A stretch of 64,000 bases of DNA from Ignavibacteria bacterium (GTDB taxonomy: Bacteria > Bacteroidota > Ignavibacteria > Kapaibacteriales > Kapaibacteriaceae): positions 206,776 to 270,775 of the forward strand of contig VGVV01000001.1 of NCBI GenBank assembly GCA_016873895.1, in the 5' to 3' direction. The position numbers and the translations under genes are program-made. The first letter of the stretch is position 1. Each line of letters opens with the position of its first letter. The notes beneath the pieces were generated by a model that was not told the origin of the DNA, did not search any database, and was given only the letters and a program-made list of their open reading frames with translations. This document shows, in pieces, positions 36,758-46,210 of this stretch.

Positions 36758-38130
36758 TACAACTCTCCTTGCTGAAGAAATGGCCATGTACCACGAAGCT
36801 TCGATAACACCAAGAAGACGGCACTACCAATGATCGGTGCTACTATTCCCATCTGCTGCTGCACTGGCTTAGCCGAAGCAAAAATCCAGAGCCACATGCT
36901 GATAGCAAGCAGAGCGGGAACTGGATATAGCCACATCCGCCAAGGCATGCGTTGCCAACCTTCGCGCTTACGTAAAATCATCAGTCCTACTGCTTGAGCG
37001 ATGAATTGCGTAAACACTCTCATTGTAATGATTGACTTTATCGTATCGCCGATTGTAAGGGTTGCAGCAAACAAAGCTGCTAATCCCGCGAGAACCAATA
37101 GCGATACATAGGGGAAATTCTGCGTGGGGTGCAAAAGACCAAAGGATCGAAAGAACATACCATCGTTGGCTGCTGCATATGGAATGCGGGTGTATCCAAG
37201 CATCACACTAAATAAAGACGCAACAGCTATCACAAGGATGAGCGCGGTTCCAACATCGGCAAGCCCCTTGCCAAGAGCTTGATCAAGCATATCACTTACA
37301 ACGAATGGCGACGTTGCTACAGTGTCAACTGGCAACACACTAAACACGGCGATTTGCATTAATAGATAAAGCACGCCAATTCCGATAATCGAGACGTACA
37401 TGCTGCGGGGTATGGACCGTTCCGGGGATTGAACTTCGGAACCCAAATAACACACATTATAGTATCCCATGTATGAATACATCGTAGGGATCGTTGCAAT
37501 GCCAAGTGCTACCCATGCATAACCGGCGGAGAGCTGCGACAGCCAACCATCGGGCGGCGAAACAACACTGCTGATTGTTTGGATTGGAGAGCCATAGCTG
37601 AAACCTGCAATAATCAGCATCGTGATTGTGGCAACAGCGCTGCACCATAACACAACCGAGATCTTTCCTACATCTTCAATGCGACGATAAAGCAGAAGCG
37701 TAAGAACTGCGATAACGGCTATTGCCATCGCACGGGATTCAAATGACGGGCCTGTTTGTTGAACGCCCGAGAAAAAGAACCGTGCATAGGATGCAAAGCC
37801 GAGTGCCCCACTAGCAACTACCAGTGGTGCAGTGAAGGTCGTCTGCCAAATGAAGAGGAATGAGAAGTATCTACCCCATGTAGATTCACCATACGTTTCA
37901 CGCAGAAACTGATACGTGCCACCTGCTCGAGGAAACTTTGCGCCTAACTCGCTCCAAACACTTGCATCTATGAGGGCGATGATCAGTCCAACCAGCCAAG
38001 TAAAGACGGCCATGTGAACAGACCCCATTGTGGCTGCAACAATTGCCGTGGTTACGAACGGACCAATCCCAACCATATCGATCATGTTGATCGCTGTGGC
38101 TTGAAACAGGGAAAGCTCTCGACGAAGCAT
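36757..38130 (-). CDS. APC family amino acid/polyamine permease
   Basis: 457 residues, about 12 hydrophobic helices. Family cues: the helix-1 motif MVGIGPFVTTAIVAA, an FPRAGGTYQFLRETYG segment and YNVCYLGSEVQSPERSIPRSMYVSI. The closest recognisable type is a general amino acid antiporter or symporter of the APC superfamily; the substrate is unknown. Operon position: between nadK and ade, its stop overlapping the ade ATG by one base. Confidence 0.88.
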   Translation of the reverse strand: MLRRELSLFQATAINMIDMVGIGPFVTTAIVAATMGSVHMAVFTWLVGLIIALIDASVWSELGAKFPRAGGTYQFLRETYGESTWGRYFSFLFIWQTTFTAPLVVASGALGFASYARFFFSGVQQTGPSFESRAMAIAVIAVLTLLLYRRIEDVGKISVVLWCSAVATITMLIIAGFSYGSPIQTISSVVSPPDGWLSQLSAGYAWVALGIATIPTMYSYMGYYNVCYLGSEVQSPERSIPRSMYVSIIGIGVLYLLMQIAVFSVLPVDTVATSPFVVSDMLDQALGKGLADVGTALILVIAVASLFSVMLGYTRIPYAAANDGMFFRSFGLLHPTQNFPYVSLLVLAGLAALFAATLTIGDTIKSIITMRVFTQFIAQAVGLMILRKREGWQRMPWRMWLYPVPALLAISMWLWIFASAKPVQQQMGIVAPIIGSAVFLVLSKLRGTWPFLQQGEL

Positions 38131-38142
38131 AGTTATGTACGC

Positions 38143-39012
38143 CTAAGGATTTCTGGTTGCGTCTACAGACCAGAGCAACTTCTCTCTCAGCATATCGAAG
38201 TAGGTGCTATCTGCACGCTTGATCAGCTTTACCCTCTGCGCTCCCTTTCGCACTATCACCTCTTGGTTTGGAGCGATTGATCCAATGACAATGCCATCGG
38301 CAACAATCTTAGCCTCGGTAAACTCCGTTCGTAGTTCAAGCTTCACTTCGCTCTCGTCGCTTACAATCAGGGGACGCAACGTAAGTGTATGCGGAGCAAT
38401 TGGGGTAATGCACAAAGCCGCGGCTGTGGGAGCTACAATGGGTCCGCCGGCAGCTAATGAATACGCTGTCGAGCCCGTAGGTGTGGCAACAATAACTCCG
38501 TCAGCACTGTAATCTGCCACATGGTGCGAGTTAACATAAGCGCGCACAGAGATCATTTTCGCAATTGCAGCACGCTCAACGATCACCTCGTTTATTGCTA
38601 TGCCACGCACAGAACCAACCTCGATTTCCAGCGTAGAGCGGTCAACCATACGATACGCACCTGAAAGCAGGCACTCAATAGCTTGCGGGACCTCATCAGA
38701 GGAGAACTCAGCTAAAAAGCCAAGACGCCCCACGTTGATGCCCATGATTGGCACATCTGCGTCGATGAGCAATCGTGCTACAGACAACAGCGTGCCATCT
38801 CCACCGAACGTGATAACAGCATCTGCGAGTTTTTGAAACTCGGATTTGTCAACAACTCGATGTGTCGAAGTGCCTAGTGGACCCAGATGCTTAGCTGTGG
38901 CATCATCTACCACAACATCAACGCCTCGTGCAGAGAGTAGTTCGATAGCTGCATGAGCAGCAACTGCAGCACGAGGGCGCGTGGTGTTGGCGATAATGGC
39001 AATACACTGCAT
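38143..39012 (-). CDS. nadK: NAD kinase
   Basis: 289 residues. ITFGGDGTLLS (the GGDGT motif), GINVGRLGFLAEF, AINEVIVER (the NE/D motif), YSADGVIVATPTGSTAYSLAAGGPI and PIAPHTLTLRPLIVSD are all diagnostic. It phosphorylates NAD to NADP. Its ATG overlaps the DUF1844 stop (TAATG). With nadC it makes the operon partly an NAD(P) supply unit next to glycolytic pfkA. Confidence 0.97.
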   Translation of the reverse strand: MQCIAIIANTTRPRAAVAAHAAIELLSARGVDVVVDDATAKHLGPLGTSTHRVVDKSEFQKLADAVITFGGDGTLLSVARLLIDADVPIMGINVGRLGFLAEFSSDEVPQAIECLLSGAYRMVDRSTLEIEVGSVRGIAINEVIVERAAIAKMISVRAYVNSHHVADYSADGVIVATPTGSTAYSLAAGGPIVAPTAAALCITPIAPHTLTLRPLIVSDESEVKLELRTEFTEAKIVADGIVIGSIAPNQEVIVRKGAQRVKLIKRADSTYFDMLREKLLWSVDATRNP

Positions 39013-39290
39013 TAGGCAAGGTTCCCACTTGATGAGGGGGCCGATGCATTGCCGAATTCTTCAACAAAATTCAGCCGCAACGTGTTCAGTGTCTCATCAA
39101 GCAATCTCGATTCTGATGCCTCAAGGTTTCCCTGTGTCTTCTCCTGCAGAATGGCAAGCAAATCAATGATCCAACTTGCATGCTCCTGACTTCTCGACAG
39201 CTCGTCGGTAACCGGGTTCTTGACTTTTCCGAGAGCTACAAAGCCCTCCATCTGGTACATCTGAATGAGCAGCGTAAAATTTGGTTTCAT
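39012..39290 (-). CDS. DUF1844 family protein
   Basis: 92 residues, no signal peptide, no Cys. Predicted helical: FTLLIQMYQMEGFVALGKV, then SRSQEHASWIIDLLAILQEKTQGNLEASE and LLDETLNTLRLNFVEEF, the DUF1844 pattern found in Bacteroidota, Chlorobi and other phyla. Function is unknown. It sits between pfkA (15 nt away) and nadK (overlap). Confidence 0.85.
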   Translation of the reverse strand: MKPNFTLLIQMYQMEGFVALGKVKNPVTDELSRSQEHASWIIDLLAILQEKTQGNLEASESRLLDETLNTLRLNFVEEFGNASAPSSSGNLA

Positions 39291-39305
39291 AGTTGTAGTT
39301 GATCG

Positions 39306-40268
39306 TTATACAAGGATGCTTGCTAAATCAGCCAGATATGCCGGCACTGGTTTGCGAGTCATCCACGTGTTTTCAAGCGGAACATACGTGACCTGGTTGC
39401 CAACTTCACCGATCATAACATCAGTTTTACCTTCGATGAGCGCATCCACAGCTGCTGCGCCGAGTCTTGAGGCAAGAACTCGGTCTCGCACTGTTGGTGC
39501 TCCACCGCGTTGGATGTGACCCAGGATCGAGACTTTCGAAGCCATTCCATAGCGCTCTTGAATTGCCTTACTAATTCCTAGCGCGCCCCCTAACTCGTCT
39601 CCTTCACCAACGATAATAACAGTGCGCTTGTCGAGACCCTGCGCAACAATCCGATGGTAAAGCTCATCAATATCTGTTAAAGTTTCAGGAACTGCAACAT
39701 ATTCTGCTCCACAGGCAATCCCTACGTCCATTGCAATAAAACCGGCATGACGGCCCATGACCTCGATGAAAAAGATTCTTCCGTGCGAGTCAGCAGTATC
39801 ACGAATCTTATCAATTGCTTGCGCTGCGGTATTAATAGCAGTGTCGTAACCAATCGTGTAATCTGTACCAGATAGATCGTTATCTATCGTGCCAGGAGTG
39901 CCAACAATGCGAATCTGGTGCTCCGTCCACAACATGTGTGCACCATGAAATGTACCATCACCACCACATGCGATAACACCGTCTATGTGATGTGCGCGCA
40001 GTTGTTGGGCAGCCTTTAGCCTACCCTCTTCGTTAAAGAAATCTTCACATCGAGAAGTCTTCAGAACAGTACCACCGCGATCAATGATATTTGCTGTTCG
40101 TATTCTGTCGAGCACCTCAAAATGTCCAGCAATCATTCCGGAGTAACCACCGATGATGCCAACAACTTCGAGCCCTCGTTTGCCCCCTACCCGCTCAATG
40201 GCTCGAATATGGGCATTCATTCCAGGGGCGTCGCCACCACTTGTGAATAAGGCTATACGCTTCATCAT
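39306..40268 (-). CDS. pfkA: ATP-dependent 6-phosphofructokinase
   Basis: 320 residues. IALFTSGGDAPGMNAHIRA, GGTVLKTSRCEDF, GVIACGGDGTFHGA, GTPGTIDNDLSGTDYTIGYDTA, FFIEVMGRHAGFIAMD and LGHIQRGGAPTVRDRVLASRLG are standard for the ATP-PFK group (Gly in GGDGT). First gene of a six-gene operon (pfkA, DUF1844, nadK, permease, ade, nadC). The first ATG (40268) is 4 nt after a -7 element; a second ATG directly follows. Confidence 0.97.
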   Translation of the reverse strand: MMKRIALFTSGGDAPGMNAHIRAIERVGGKRGLEVVGIIGGYSGMIAGHFEVLDRIRTANIIDRGGTVLKTSRCEDFFNEEGRLKAAQQLRAHHIDGVIACGGDGTFHGAHMLWTEHQIRIVGTPGTIDNDLSGTDYTIGYDTAINTAAQAIDKIRDTADSHGRIFFIEVMGRHAGFIAMDVGIACGAEYVAVPETLTDIDELYHRIVAQGLDKRTVIIVGEGDELGGALGISKAIQERYGMASKVSILGHIQRGGAPTVRDRVLASRLGAAAVDALIEGKTDVMIGEVGNQVTYVPLENTWMTRKPVPAYLADLASILV

Positions 40269-40272
40269 GATG

Positions 40273-40280
40273 CAAAGATA
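40273..40280 (-). promoter_or_regulatory. -7 element TATCTTTG for pfkA (leaderless)
   Basis: Exact TAnnTTTG match; 4 nt separate it from the ATG. It lies 46 bp from the divergent Pho-box-like repeats. Confidence 0.65.
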
Positions 40281-40325
40281 CGGGCTTGAGACTGTTTACA
40301 GGACCTCTGGCAGGGCTATTCAATG

Positions 40326-40371
40326 TTACCGAATCTTAACTCGGTGTTACCAAACTGTTGCCTTAGGTTCG
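40326..40371 (+). promoter_or_regulatory. Pho-box-like phased repeats and -7 element upstream of the porin
   Basis: Four direct pentamers, TTACC (40326), TTAAC (40336), TTACC (40347) and TTGCC (40358), are spaced 10, 11 and 11 bp, the helical phasing of PhoB/PhoP sites. They end directly before TAGGTTCG (40364-40371), a TAnnTTCG element, so a bound activator would occupy the -33 region. A leader of about 40 nt with GGGAGGG leads to the ATG. Confidence 0.65.
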
Positions 40372-40417
40372 CCCCGTAATAATTTCTAAACAGATTCATA
40401 ATGCTTGGGAGGGCAAC

Positions 40418-41656
40418 ATGAAGAATGTATACTCGTGTGCTGCAGCTCTGGTAATTGCTGCTATCTGCCTCACCATCAGCCTCTATGGGCAGGCCTCGAC
40501 GCAGTCACATGGCAGCTTCGACTTTAACGCAGATGGCGTCATTTTTCAAGCAGCAGATACAAACACTCGTGTTGTAATGCGCTTCCGCATGCAGAATTGG
40601 GCTACGTATACTACACGAACGCAGGCGGAAGACGATGAACTTGATCTCTCTGCGGGGTCCACAGACCTTGTAACCCGTCGCCTGCGTCTTCGCTTCGGGG
40701 GCTCGCTCTACGATCCTAGGCTCACATTTAACCTCCAGCTGTCGTTCTCACGTTCGGATATGGACTGGACGGACACACAGTTCCCGAACATCATCCGAGA
40801 TGCCATGGTGTTCTGGAATTTCAATAAACATCTACAGGTTAGCTTTGGTCAAACAAAGCTCCCGGGCAACCGCCAGCGCGTCATATCATCTGCCGACCTA
40901 GAGGTCCCAGATCGATCCATAGTAAACGGCGCCTTCAATCTTGACCGCGATTTTGGATTCCAAGGCTTCTGGCGTCCAGTAGATGGCGACGTAGTGCTCA
41001 ATCTCCGTGGTGCCATTTCCTCTGGAGATGGACGCAATCAGCCAGCGATTTCGGGTGGCGGATTAGCCTATACAGCACGTATGGAAGTTCTACCCTTTGG
41101 AGCATTCGAAAATGGTGGCGACTACTTTGAAGGCGATATCATGCGCGAATCAACACCAAAGGTTAGCATTGGCGTCTCCTACCAGCACAATGAGAATCAA
41201 ACCAAAACCCGCGGAACTCTCGGCAAGGCCCTCTATGCCCAGCGTACAGCAAACGTTCTGTATGCAGACGCCCTGTTGAAGTATCAAGGCTTCTCGCTCT
41301 ACACAGAGTACGCGCAGCGCTCTGCCGACAACCCCATTACCTACAAGGACACAACGAAGAAGGATTACTCGGCAGTATTTGTCGGAAGCGGATACATGGC
41401 CCAAGCCACCTATATTTTTCCTTCAATGTGGAACATTGGGATGCGCTATGCCGTGGTTGATGCCGGCAGCCAACTTGCCGGTCTGTCGGAGTACACAAAG
41501 CAAACGAGCATAGCAGGTGTAGTTGGCTATTACATCAACAGACACCGGATCAAAACAAACTTCGAGTTCGGGACCAATCAGTTTCTTCTCTACAACAAGG
41601 CAAATGCGCGCGAATCAAATCTCTATGGACGCTTCAATGTAGAGTTCGGCATCTAA
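40418..41656 (+). CDS. Phosphate-selective porin (OprO/OprP-like)
   Basis: 412 residues, signal peptide MKNVYSCAAALVIAAICLTISLYGQ, strong ribosome site GGGAGGG. The barrel shows alternating strands with RVVMRFRMQNWATY, RRLRLRFGGSLYDPRLTFNLQLSFSR, QVSFGQTKLPGNRQRVISS and a terminal NLYGRFNVEFGI ending in an aromatic/hydrophobic strand. This matches the O/P porin family, which takes up phosphate or polyphosphate when phosphate is scarce. The Pho-box-like promoter and the pstSCAB-phoU genes directly downstream support that role. Confidence 0.88.
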   Translation: MKNVYSCAAALVIAAICLTISLYGQASTQSHGSFDFNADGVIFQAADTNTRVVMRFRMQNWATYTTRTQAEDDELDLSAGSTDLVTRRLRLRFGGSLYDPRLTFNLQLSFSRSDMDWTDTQFPNIIRDAMVFWNFNKHLQVSFGQTKLPGNRQRVISSADLEVPDRSIVNGAFNLDRDFGFQGFWRPVDGDVVLNLRGAISSGDGRNQPAISGGGLAYTARMEVLPFGAFENGGDYFEGDIMRESTPKVSIGVSYQHNENQTKTRGTLGKALYAQRTANVLYADALLKYQGFSLYTEYAQRSADNPITYKDTTKKDYSAVFVGSGYMAQATYIFPSMWNIGMRYAVVDAGSQLAGLSEYTKQTSIAGVVGYYINRHRIKTNFEFGTNQFLLYNKANARESNLYGRFNVEFGI

Positions 41657-41662
41657 CCAATA

Positions 41663-41689
41663 TTATCTGTTGTTAACACTGCGTTAACA
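41663..41689 (+). promoter_or_regulatory. Pho-box-like phased repeats upstream of pstS
   Basis: TTATC (41663), TTAACA (41673) and TTAACA (41684) in direct orientation, spaced 10 and 11 bp, in the 98-bp gap before pstS. TTAACA-N5-TTAACA is close to the Bacillus PhoP site. I see no clean -7 element after it. Confidence 0.65.
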
Positions 41690-41754
41690 TCGGCAAGATT
41701 CATTACCAACTGACGAAGTTTAAACTCCCTTTTTCACTTTAGACAAGAATTACC

Positions 41755-42597
41755 ATGAAACCATTTCGCCGATTAGCCCCCTTCGTATCCGTGTTTCTCC
41801 TCTTTACCGCAGTGGTGTTGGCCATGCCAAAGCAGCGCATCACCATCAAGGGCTCGGATACTATGGTGATCCTCGTGCAGCGCTGGACCGAAATGTATCC
41901 CGATAAGGCCAATACTGAGTTTCAAGTAACCGGTGGCGGTTCGGGAACTGGCATTGCCGCTCTTATCAATGGCACAACGGATATCTGCTCCTCGTCTCGC
42001 CCCATCAAAAAAGACGAAGTAGCCCAGCTTGAGAAGAAGTTTGGATATAAGGGGCTCGAGATTCGTGTTGCAATGGATGGTCTGGCTATCTACGTTCACA
42101 AGTCGAATTCAATCAAGCAACTCACCATGGCCCAGATCAAGGATATCTTTACTGGTAAGGTCACCAACTGGAAACAAGTAGGTGGTAAAGACAGTAAGAT
42201 TCTGCTTTACTCGCGCGAGAACAACTCCGGCACATACGAATTCTTTAAGGAGCACGTACTCAATAAGCAAGATTTTGCAGCAAGCGCACAGCATATGGCA
42301 GGTACAGCAGCTCTGATCAATGCTGTTTCAAAAGACCCTAACGGAATCGGCTTCGGCGGCGCTGCGTATGCTAAGAACGTAAAAGCGATTCCGGTAGCCA
42401 AGGATGCCAACTCAAAGGCTGTGTCGGCTTCGGTATCAACTATCCATAATGGAGAGTACCCAATCTCGAGATTCCTGTATTTTTATTTGAATACAAAGCC
42501 ATCTGGCAACGTGAAGAAATTTGTAGACTGGATAATTTCGTCTGCGGGACAAAAAGTAGTTTCCGACGTGGGGTATTATCCGATCAAAGGCAAGTAA
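41755..42597 (+). CDS. pstS: Phosphate-binding periplasmic protein
   Basis: 280 residues, signal peptide MKPFRRLAPFVSVFLLFTAVVLA. The phosphate site is visible as IKGSDTMVILVQRW, TGGGSGTGIAALINGTTDICSSSRPI, and SRENNSGTYEFFKEHVL. It is the short PstS type. First of pstS-pstC-pstA-pstB-phoU, with gaps of 7, 5, 15 and 7 nt. Confidence 0.97.
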   Translation: MKPFRRLAPFVSVFLLFTAVVLAMPKQRITIKGSDTMVILVQRWTEMYPDKANTEFQVTGGGSGTGIAALINGTTDICSSSRPIKKDEVAQLEKKFGYKGLEIRVAMDGLAIYVHKSNSIKQLTMAQIKDIFTGKVTNWKQVGGKDSKILLYSRENNSGTYEFFKEHVLNKQDFAASAQHMAGTAALINAVSKDPNGIGFGGAAYAKNVKAIPVAKDANSKAVSASVSTIHNGEYPISRFLYFYLNTKPSGNVKKFVDWIISSAGQKVVSDVGYYPIKGK

Positions 42598-42604
42598 GGA
42601 CTCT

Positions 42605-43783
42605 GTGTCTCATCCGTTTCAAAGAAGTAACATACGCCCGGGCGAATGGATCGCAGAGTGGTCCATTCGCCTCGTTGCATCTGTATCGATCATTGTCATA
42701 TTCCTCATCTTCGTTTTTGTCTTTCGTGAAGCCGCCACGTTGTTTACTGCGAAGTCAGCCACGAATGCACCAGCAGAAGTTTCGGCCAATCCTTCAAGCA
42801 ACGACATGAAGCCAGACACGTACAGTGAAGAACCAGACGTGTATAATCCCGAGGCCGAAGAACCAAGTACTGCATCCGGAGAACCAGGCGCTCCTGGCCA
42901 GTTTATTCGATTGTCGAAAAACCCTCGCTATCCACACTATTATAACCCAGACACCGGGTTGCTGCCGGACGACATTGACGATGAGACCGCAGAAGAAGTT
43001 GCCACTGCGTCCGGCGACAGCGGTGATATACTTTCGCGCCTATCTGGCGACACCTGGCAGCCAGTTGGTGAAACACCAAAGTTTAGCGTCCTCCCGCTGA
43101 TTACCGGCACATTAAAGACAACTGTGATTGCCATCCTTATCGGGGCACCACTGGGGATACTCGCCGCGTTGTACGTTGCATTCTTTGCAAAACCTCGCGT
43201 GCGGGAGTTTGTAAAACCTACCATTGAACTCCTTGCTGGTTTCCCGTCCGTAGTAATCGGCTTCTTCTGCCTTGTTACAGTAGCTTCGTTCATCCAAGAC
43301 ATCACTGGTGTGTCGTACAGACTCAATGCCATGGTTGGAGGAATTGGCTTATCGCTTGCCGTAATACCAATTGTGTTCAGCATCGCAGAAGATGCGCTCA
43401 GTGCAGTACCCAAAACACTCCAAGAAGCATCGCTGGCACTGGGATCTACAGAGTGGCAGACTGCTTACCGCGTTATGCTGCCTGCTGCTGCACCAGGCGT
43501 TTTTGCAGCTGTGCTGCTCGGCATTGGTCGGGCATTTGGCGAGACCATGATTGCAATAATGGCTACGGGTAATGCGCCCCTTACCTCACTCTCACCCTTT
43601 GAACCAGCGCGCACAGTTGCGGCAACTATTGGTAGTGAAATGGGAGAAGTAGTCTGGGGATCTGAGCACTACGGCGTTTTGTTTTTTATGGGTGTAATGT
43701 TGTTCGTCTTTTCGTTCGGACTCAACGCAATTACTGAGCTGTATGTTAAGAAGCGCCTTATGAAGAAATTCCAGGGACGCTAA
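42605..43783 (+). CDS. pstC: Phosphate ABC transporter permease with long acidic periplasmic loop
   Basis: 392 residues from a GTG at 42605 behind AAGGA; PstC is usually about 300. The excess lies between the first membrane helix (about 25-45) and the permease core: residues about 55-150 are rich in Glu, Asp, Pro, Ser (EEPDVYNPEAEEPSTASGEP, LLPDDIDDETAEEV). The core is normal: PLITGTLKTTVIAILIGAPLGILAALYV, ELLAGFPSVVIGFF and the EAA-type loop EASLALGSTEWQTAYRVMLP. The loop would face the periplasm, where PstS docks. Confidence 0.95.
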   Translation: MSHPFQRSNIRPGEWIAEWSIRLVASVSIIVIFLIFVFVFREAATLFTAKSATNAPAEVSANPSSNDMKPDTYSEEPDVYNPEAEEPSTASGEPGAPGQFIRLSKNPRYPHYYNPDTGLLPDDIDDETAEEVATASGDSGDILSRLSGDTWQPVGETPKFSVLPLITGTLKTTVIAILIGAPLGILAALYVAFFAKPRVREFVKPTIELLAGFPSVVIGFFCLVTVASFIQDITGVSYRLNAMVGGIGLSLAVIPIVFSIAEDALSAVPKTLQEASLALGSTEWQTAYRVMLPAAAPGVFAAVLLGIGRAFGETMIAIMATGNAPLTSLSPFEPARTVAATIGSEMGEVVWGSEHYGVLFFMGVMLFVFSFGLNAITELYVKKRLMKKFQGR

Positions 43784-43788
43784 CCATC

Positions 43789-44697
43789 ATGGAACTATCA
43801 TCAACACACATATCTGCATACAAACGGCTCGTGGGGTTCTTTGCTGTCTTTGTTGCCCTTACTGCCGCCGTGGCTGTATTGGGCGTGGTCCTTGGTATGT
43901 TGGGCTCGTTTATCGCAAATGGTGGAACAACGCTATCGTGGCAGTTTTTAACAGAATTCCCGCGAAACAGCAATACTGAAGGGGGCATCTGGCCTGCCTT
44001 GGCTGGCACCACCTTTCTTGTTTTACTGATGACAATCCTTGGTGTACCTGTTGGCACTGCTACTGCAGTCTATCTTACAGAGTTTGCAAAGCAAGATTCA
44101 TGGTTTGCCCGTAGCGTCCGATTTGCCGTTAACACCCTTGCGGGTGTTCCATCTATCGTGTTCGGGCTCTTCGGCGTGGGGTTCTTCATCCAATTCATGG
44201 GTGATGGCATCGATTCTTGGCTTGGTACATCTTCGTTTGGGGATGGTTCGCTGCTTTGGTCTTCGGCAACACTTGCAGTGCTCACGCTGCCAGTTGTTAT
44301 CGTATCAGTGGAAGAAGCGCTTCGTGCAGTGCCCCGCGATCTTCGCGAAGCTTCCCTAGCACTTGGTGCAACTCGTTGGCAAACAATCACCAAGGTTGTT
44401 ATTCCTAACGCTGTTACGGGCATCCTTACAGGTTCTATTCTAGCCGTTGGCAGAGGTGCCGGAGAAGTAGCTGCCATACTCTTTGTGGGTGTTACATACT
44501 CGTCTGAGGTTCTGCCGAGTAACGTAACAGAGAAATTCATGCACCTTGGATACCATTTGTTTGTTCTCTCTACTCAATCGCCTGATGTTGACAAGACACT
44601 GCCCCTGCAGTATGCAACCACGCTCGTTCTATTGGGGCTTACATTCCTCTTGAATCTATCAGCTATCCTCATACGATCACGTTTACGCAAGCGGTAA
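43789..44697 (+). CDS. pstA: Phosphate ABC transporter permease
   Basis: 302 residues, six helices. Core motifs: TTFLVLLMTILGVPVGTATAVYLTEFA, TLAGVPSIVFGLFGVGFF and the coupling loop EASLALGATRWQTITKVVIPNAVTGIL. It pairs with PstC in the membrane. The start ATG is 5 nt after the pstC stop. Confidence 0.96.
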   Translation: MELSSTHISAYKRLVGFFAVFVALTAAVAVLGVVLGMLGSFIANGGTTLSWQFLTEFPRNSNTEGGIWPALAGTTFLVLLMTILGVPVGTATAVYLTEFAKQDSWFARSVRFAVNTLAGVPSIVFGLFGVGFFIQFMGDGIDSWLGTSSFGDGSLLWSSATLAVLTLPVVIVSVEEALRAVPRDLREASLALGATRWQTITKVVIPNAVTGILTGSILAVGRGAGEVAAILFVGVTYSSEVLPSNVTEKFMHLGYHLFVLSTQSPDVDKTLPLQYATTLVLLGLTFLLNLSAILIRSRLRKR

Positions 44698-44712
44698 CTG
44701 CACAGAAGTACT

Positions 44713-45480
44713 ATGGCAAAAGATTTTCCCGTCAAGATCGAAGCTCATGGCTTCAACTTTCACTACGCTACCAAGCAGGCGTTGTTCGACATTACGCTTA
44801 CGATTCCAGAGCGGCGTGTAACTGCATTTATTGGTCCGTCTGGCTGCGGTAAGTCAACGTTTCTGCGTTCCATGAATCGTATGAACGACCTTATTGACGG
44901 CACGTATGTAAACGGACACCTGATGATTGATGGTGTAGACGTCTATTCAAAAGACGTGGATGTAGTAACCCTTCGCAGACGTGTAGGAATGGTGTTTCAA
45001 AAGTCTATTCCATTCCCCAAATCGATCTATGAGAACATCACTTACGGACTAACTCTCAACGAGAAGGTCTCCAAGTCAGCGCTTGATGAGATCGTAGAAA
45101 CGTCATTGCGTAAGTCAGCTTTGTGGGACGAAGTGAAAGATCGCCTTCATCATTCAGCCCAAGGCCTCTCGGGCGGACAGCAACAACGACTTTGCATTGC
45201 ACGTGCAGTTGCCATTAATCCAGAAATCTTGCTCATGGACGAACCATGCTCTGCTCTGGACCCTATTTCAACAGGTAAGGTTGAAGAGCTTATCAATGAA
45301 CTAAAAGACACCTATACGATTGTTCTGGTTACGCACAATATGCAACAGGCCGGACGCGTCTCGGACTATACCGGGTTTTTCCTGCTTGGCTCTCTGATAG
45401 AGTTCGATAGAACACGAACTCTCTTTACAAGCCCTTCGCAGAAAGAAACCGAAGATTACATCACTGGTCGTTTCGGATAA
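44713..45480 (+). CDS. pstB: Phosphate ABC transporter ATPase
   Basis: 255 residues. Walker [10 protein letters not shown], PstB-typical [12 protein letters not shown]-loop [19 protein letters not shown], signature LSGGQQQRL, Walker [17 protein letters not shown] and H-loop VTHNMQQA. It powers high-affinity phosphate import with PstSCA. Confidence 0.98.
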   Translation: MAKDFPVKIEAHGFNFHYATKQALFDITLTIPERRVTAFIGPSGCGKSTFLRSMNRMNDLIDGTYVNGHLMIDGVDVYSKDVDVVTLRRRVGMVFQKSIPFPKSIYENITYGLTLNEKVSKSALDEIVETSLRKSALWDEVKDRLHHSAQGLSGGQQQRLCIARAVAINPEILLMDEPCSALDPISTGKVEELINELKDTYTIVLVTHNMQQAGRVSDYTGFFLLGSLIEFDRTRTLFTSPSQKETEDYITGRFG

Positions 45481-45487
45481 GACTACT

Positions 45488-46195
45488 ATGCACAGATCAT
45501 TTGAAGAAGATCTCGACAAACTCCGCACACGCCTTATTCGCATGGGTTCGCTTGTTGAAGAACAAGTGGAATTTGCACTGCGTGCATTGCGTGAAGGCAA
45601 TCAAGAACTTGCGAAAATCGTTATTGATCGAGATGATAAAGTAGACAAGCTGGATCTTAAGATTGATAAGCAATGTCAACGGATCTTCGCGCTCAATCAG
45701 CCAGTTGCATCCGATCTACGGCTGCTCTTGGCTGCTGTGAAGATCAATAACGAGCTTGAGCGAATCGGAGACCAAGCTACCAATATTGCCTCAATCGTTC
45801 TTACAACGCCCAATGCTGTACAACTCGCCAATCAGATCGATGTGCACCGAATCTCACAGGCTGTGTATACGATGCTGAAGTCTAGTCTTGATGCGTTTAT
45901 CAACAACGATCCAGAGCTTGCGGCACATATTCTTCCGTCGGACTCAAACATCGACAGTCTATACGAGGTGCTGCGCAACGAACTCATTGCGGCAATGAAA
46001 GACGATGTTGCCCTTGTAAGCGATGGTGCTCAATTGCTTCTCGGTCTCTATGACCTTGAGCGTATGGCTGATCATGCCACCAATATTGCTGAAAACGTGA
46101 TCTTCCTGGCTGAAGCAAAGCTTGTGCGTCACAGAGCTGTTAATGAGGAAGGGATCGATGTAATACGTACGATCCAAGAACGGGACAACGACTAA
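45488..46195 (+). CDS. phoU: Phosphate signalling regulator PhoU
   Basis: 235 residues, two PhoU three-helix repeats with the metal-binding patterns EELERIGDQATNIA (here NNELERIGDQATNIASIV) and LYDLERMADHATNIAENVIFLAEA. PhoU couples Pst flux to the PhoR/PhoB two-component system and restrains uptake. phoR and phoB genes are not in the window. Confidence 0.97.
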   Translation: MHRSFEEDLDKLRTRLIRMGSLVEEQVEFALRALREGNQELAKIVIDRDDKVDKLDLKIDKQCQRIFALNQPVASDLRLLLAAVKINNELERIGDQATNIASIVLTTPNAVQLANQIDVHRISQAVYTMLKSSLDAFINNDPELAAHILPSDSNIDSLYEVLRNELIAAMKDDVALVSDGAQLLLGLYDLERMADHATNIAENVIFLAEAKLVRHRAVNEEGIDVIRTIQERDND

Positions 46196-46210
46196 AGTCT
46201 ATAGCCTACG

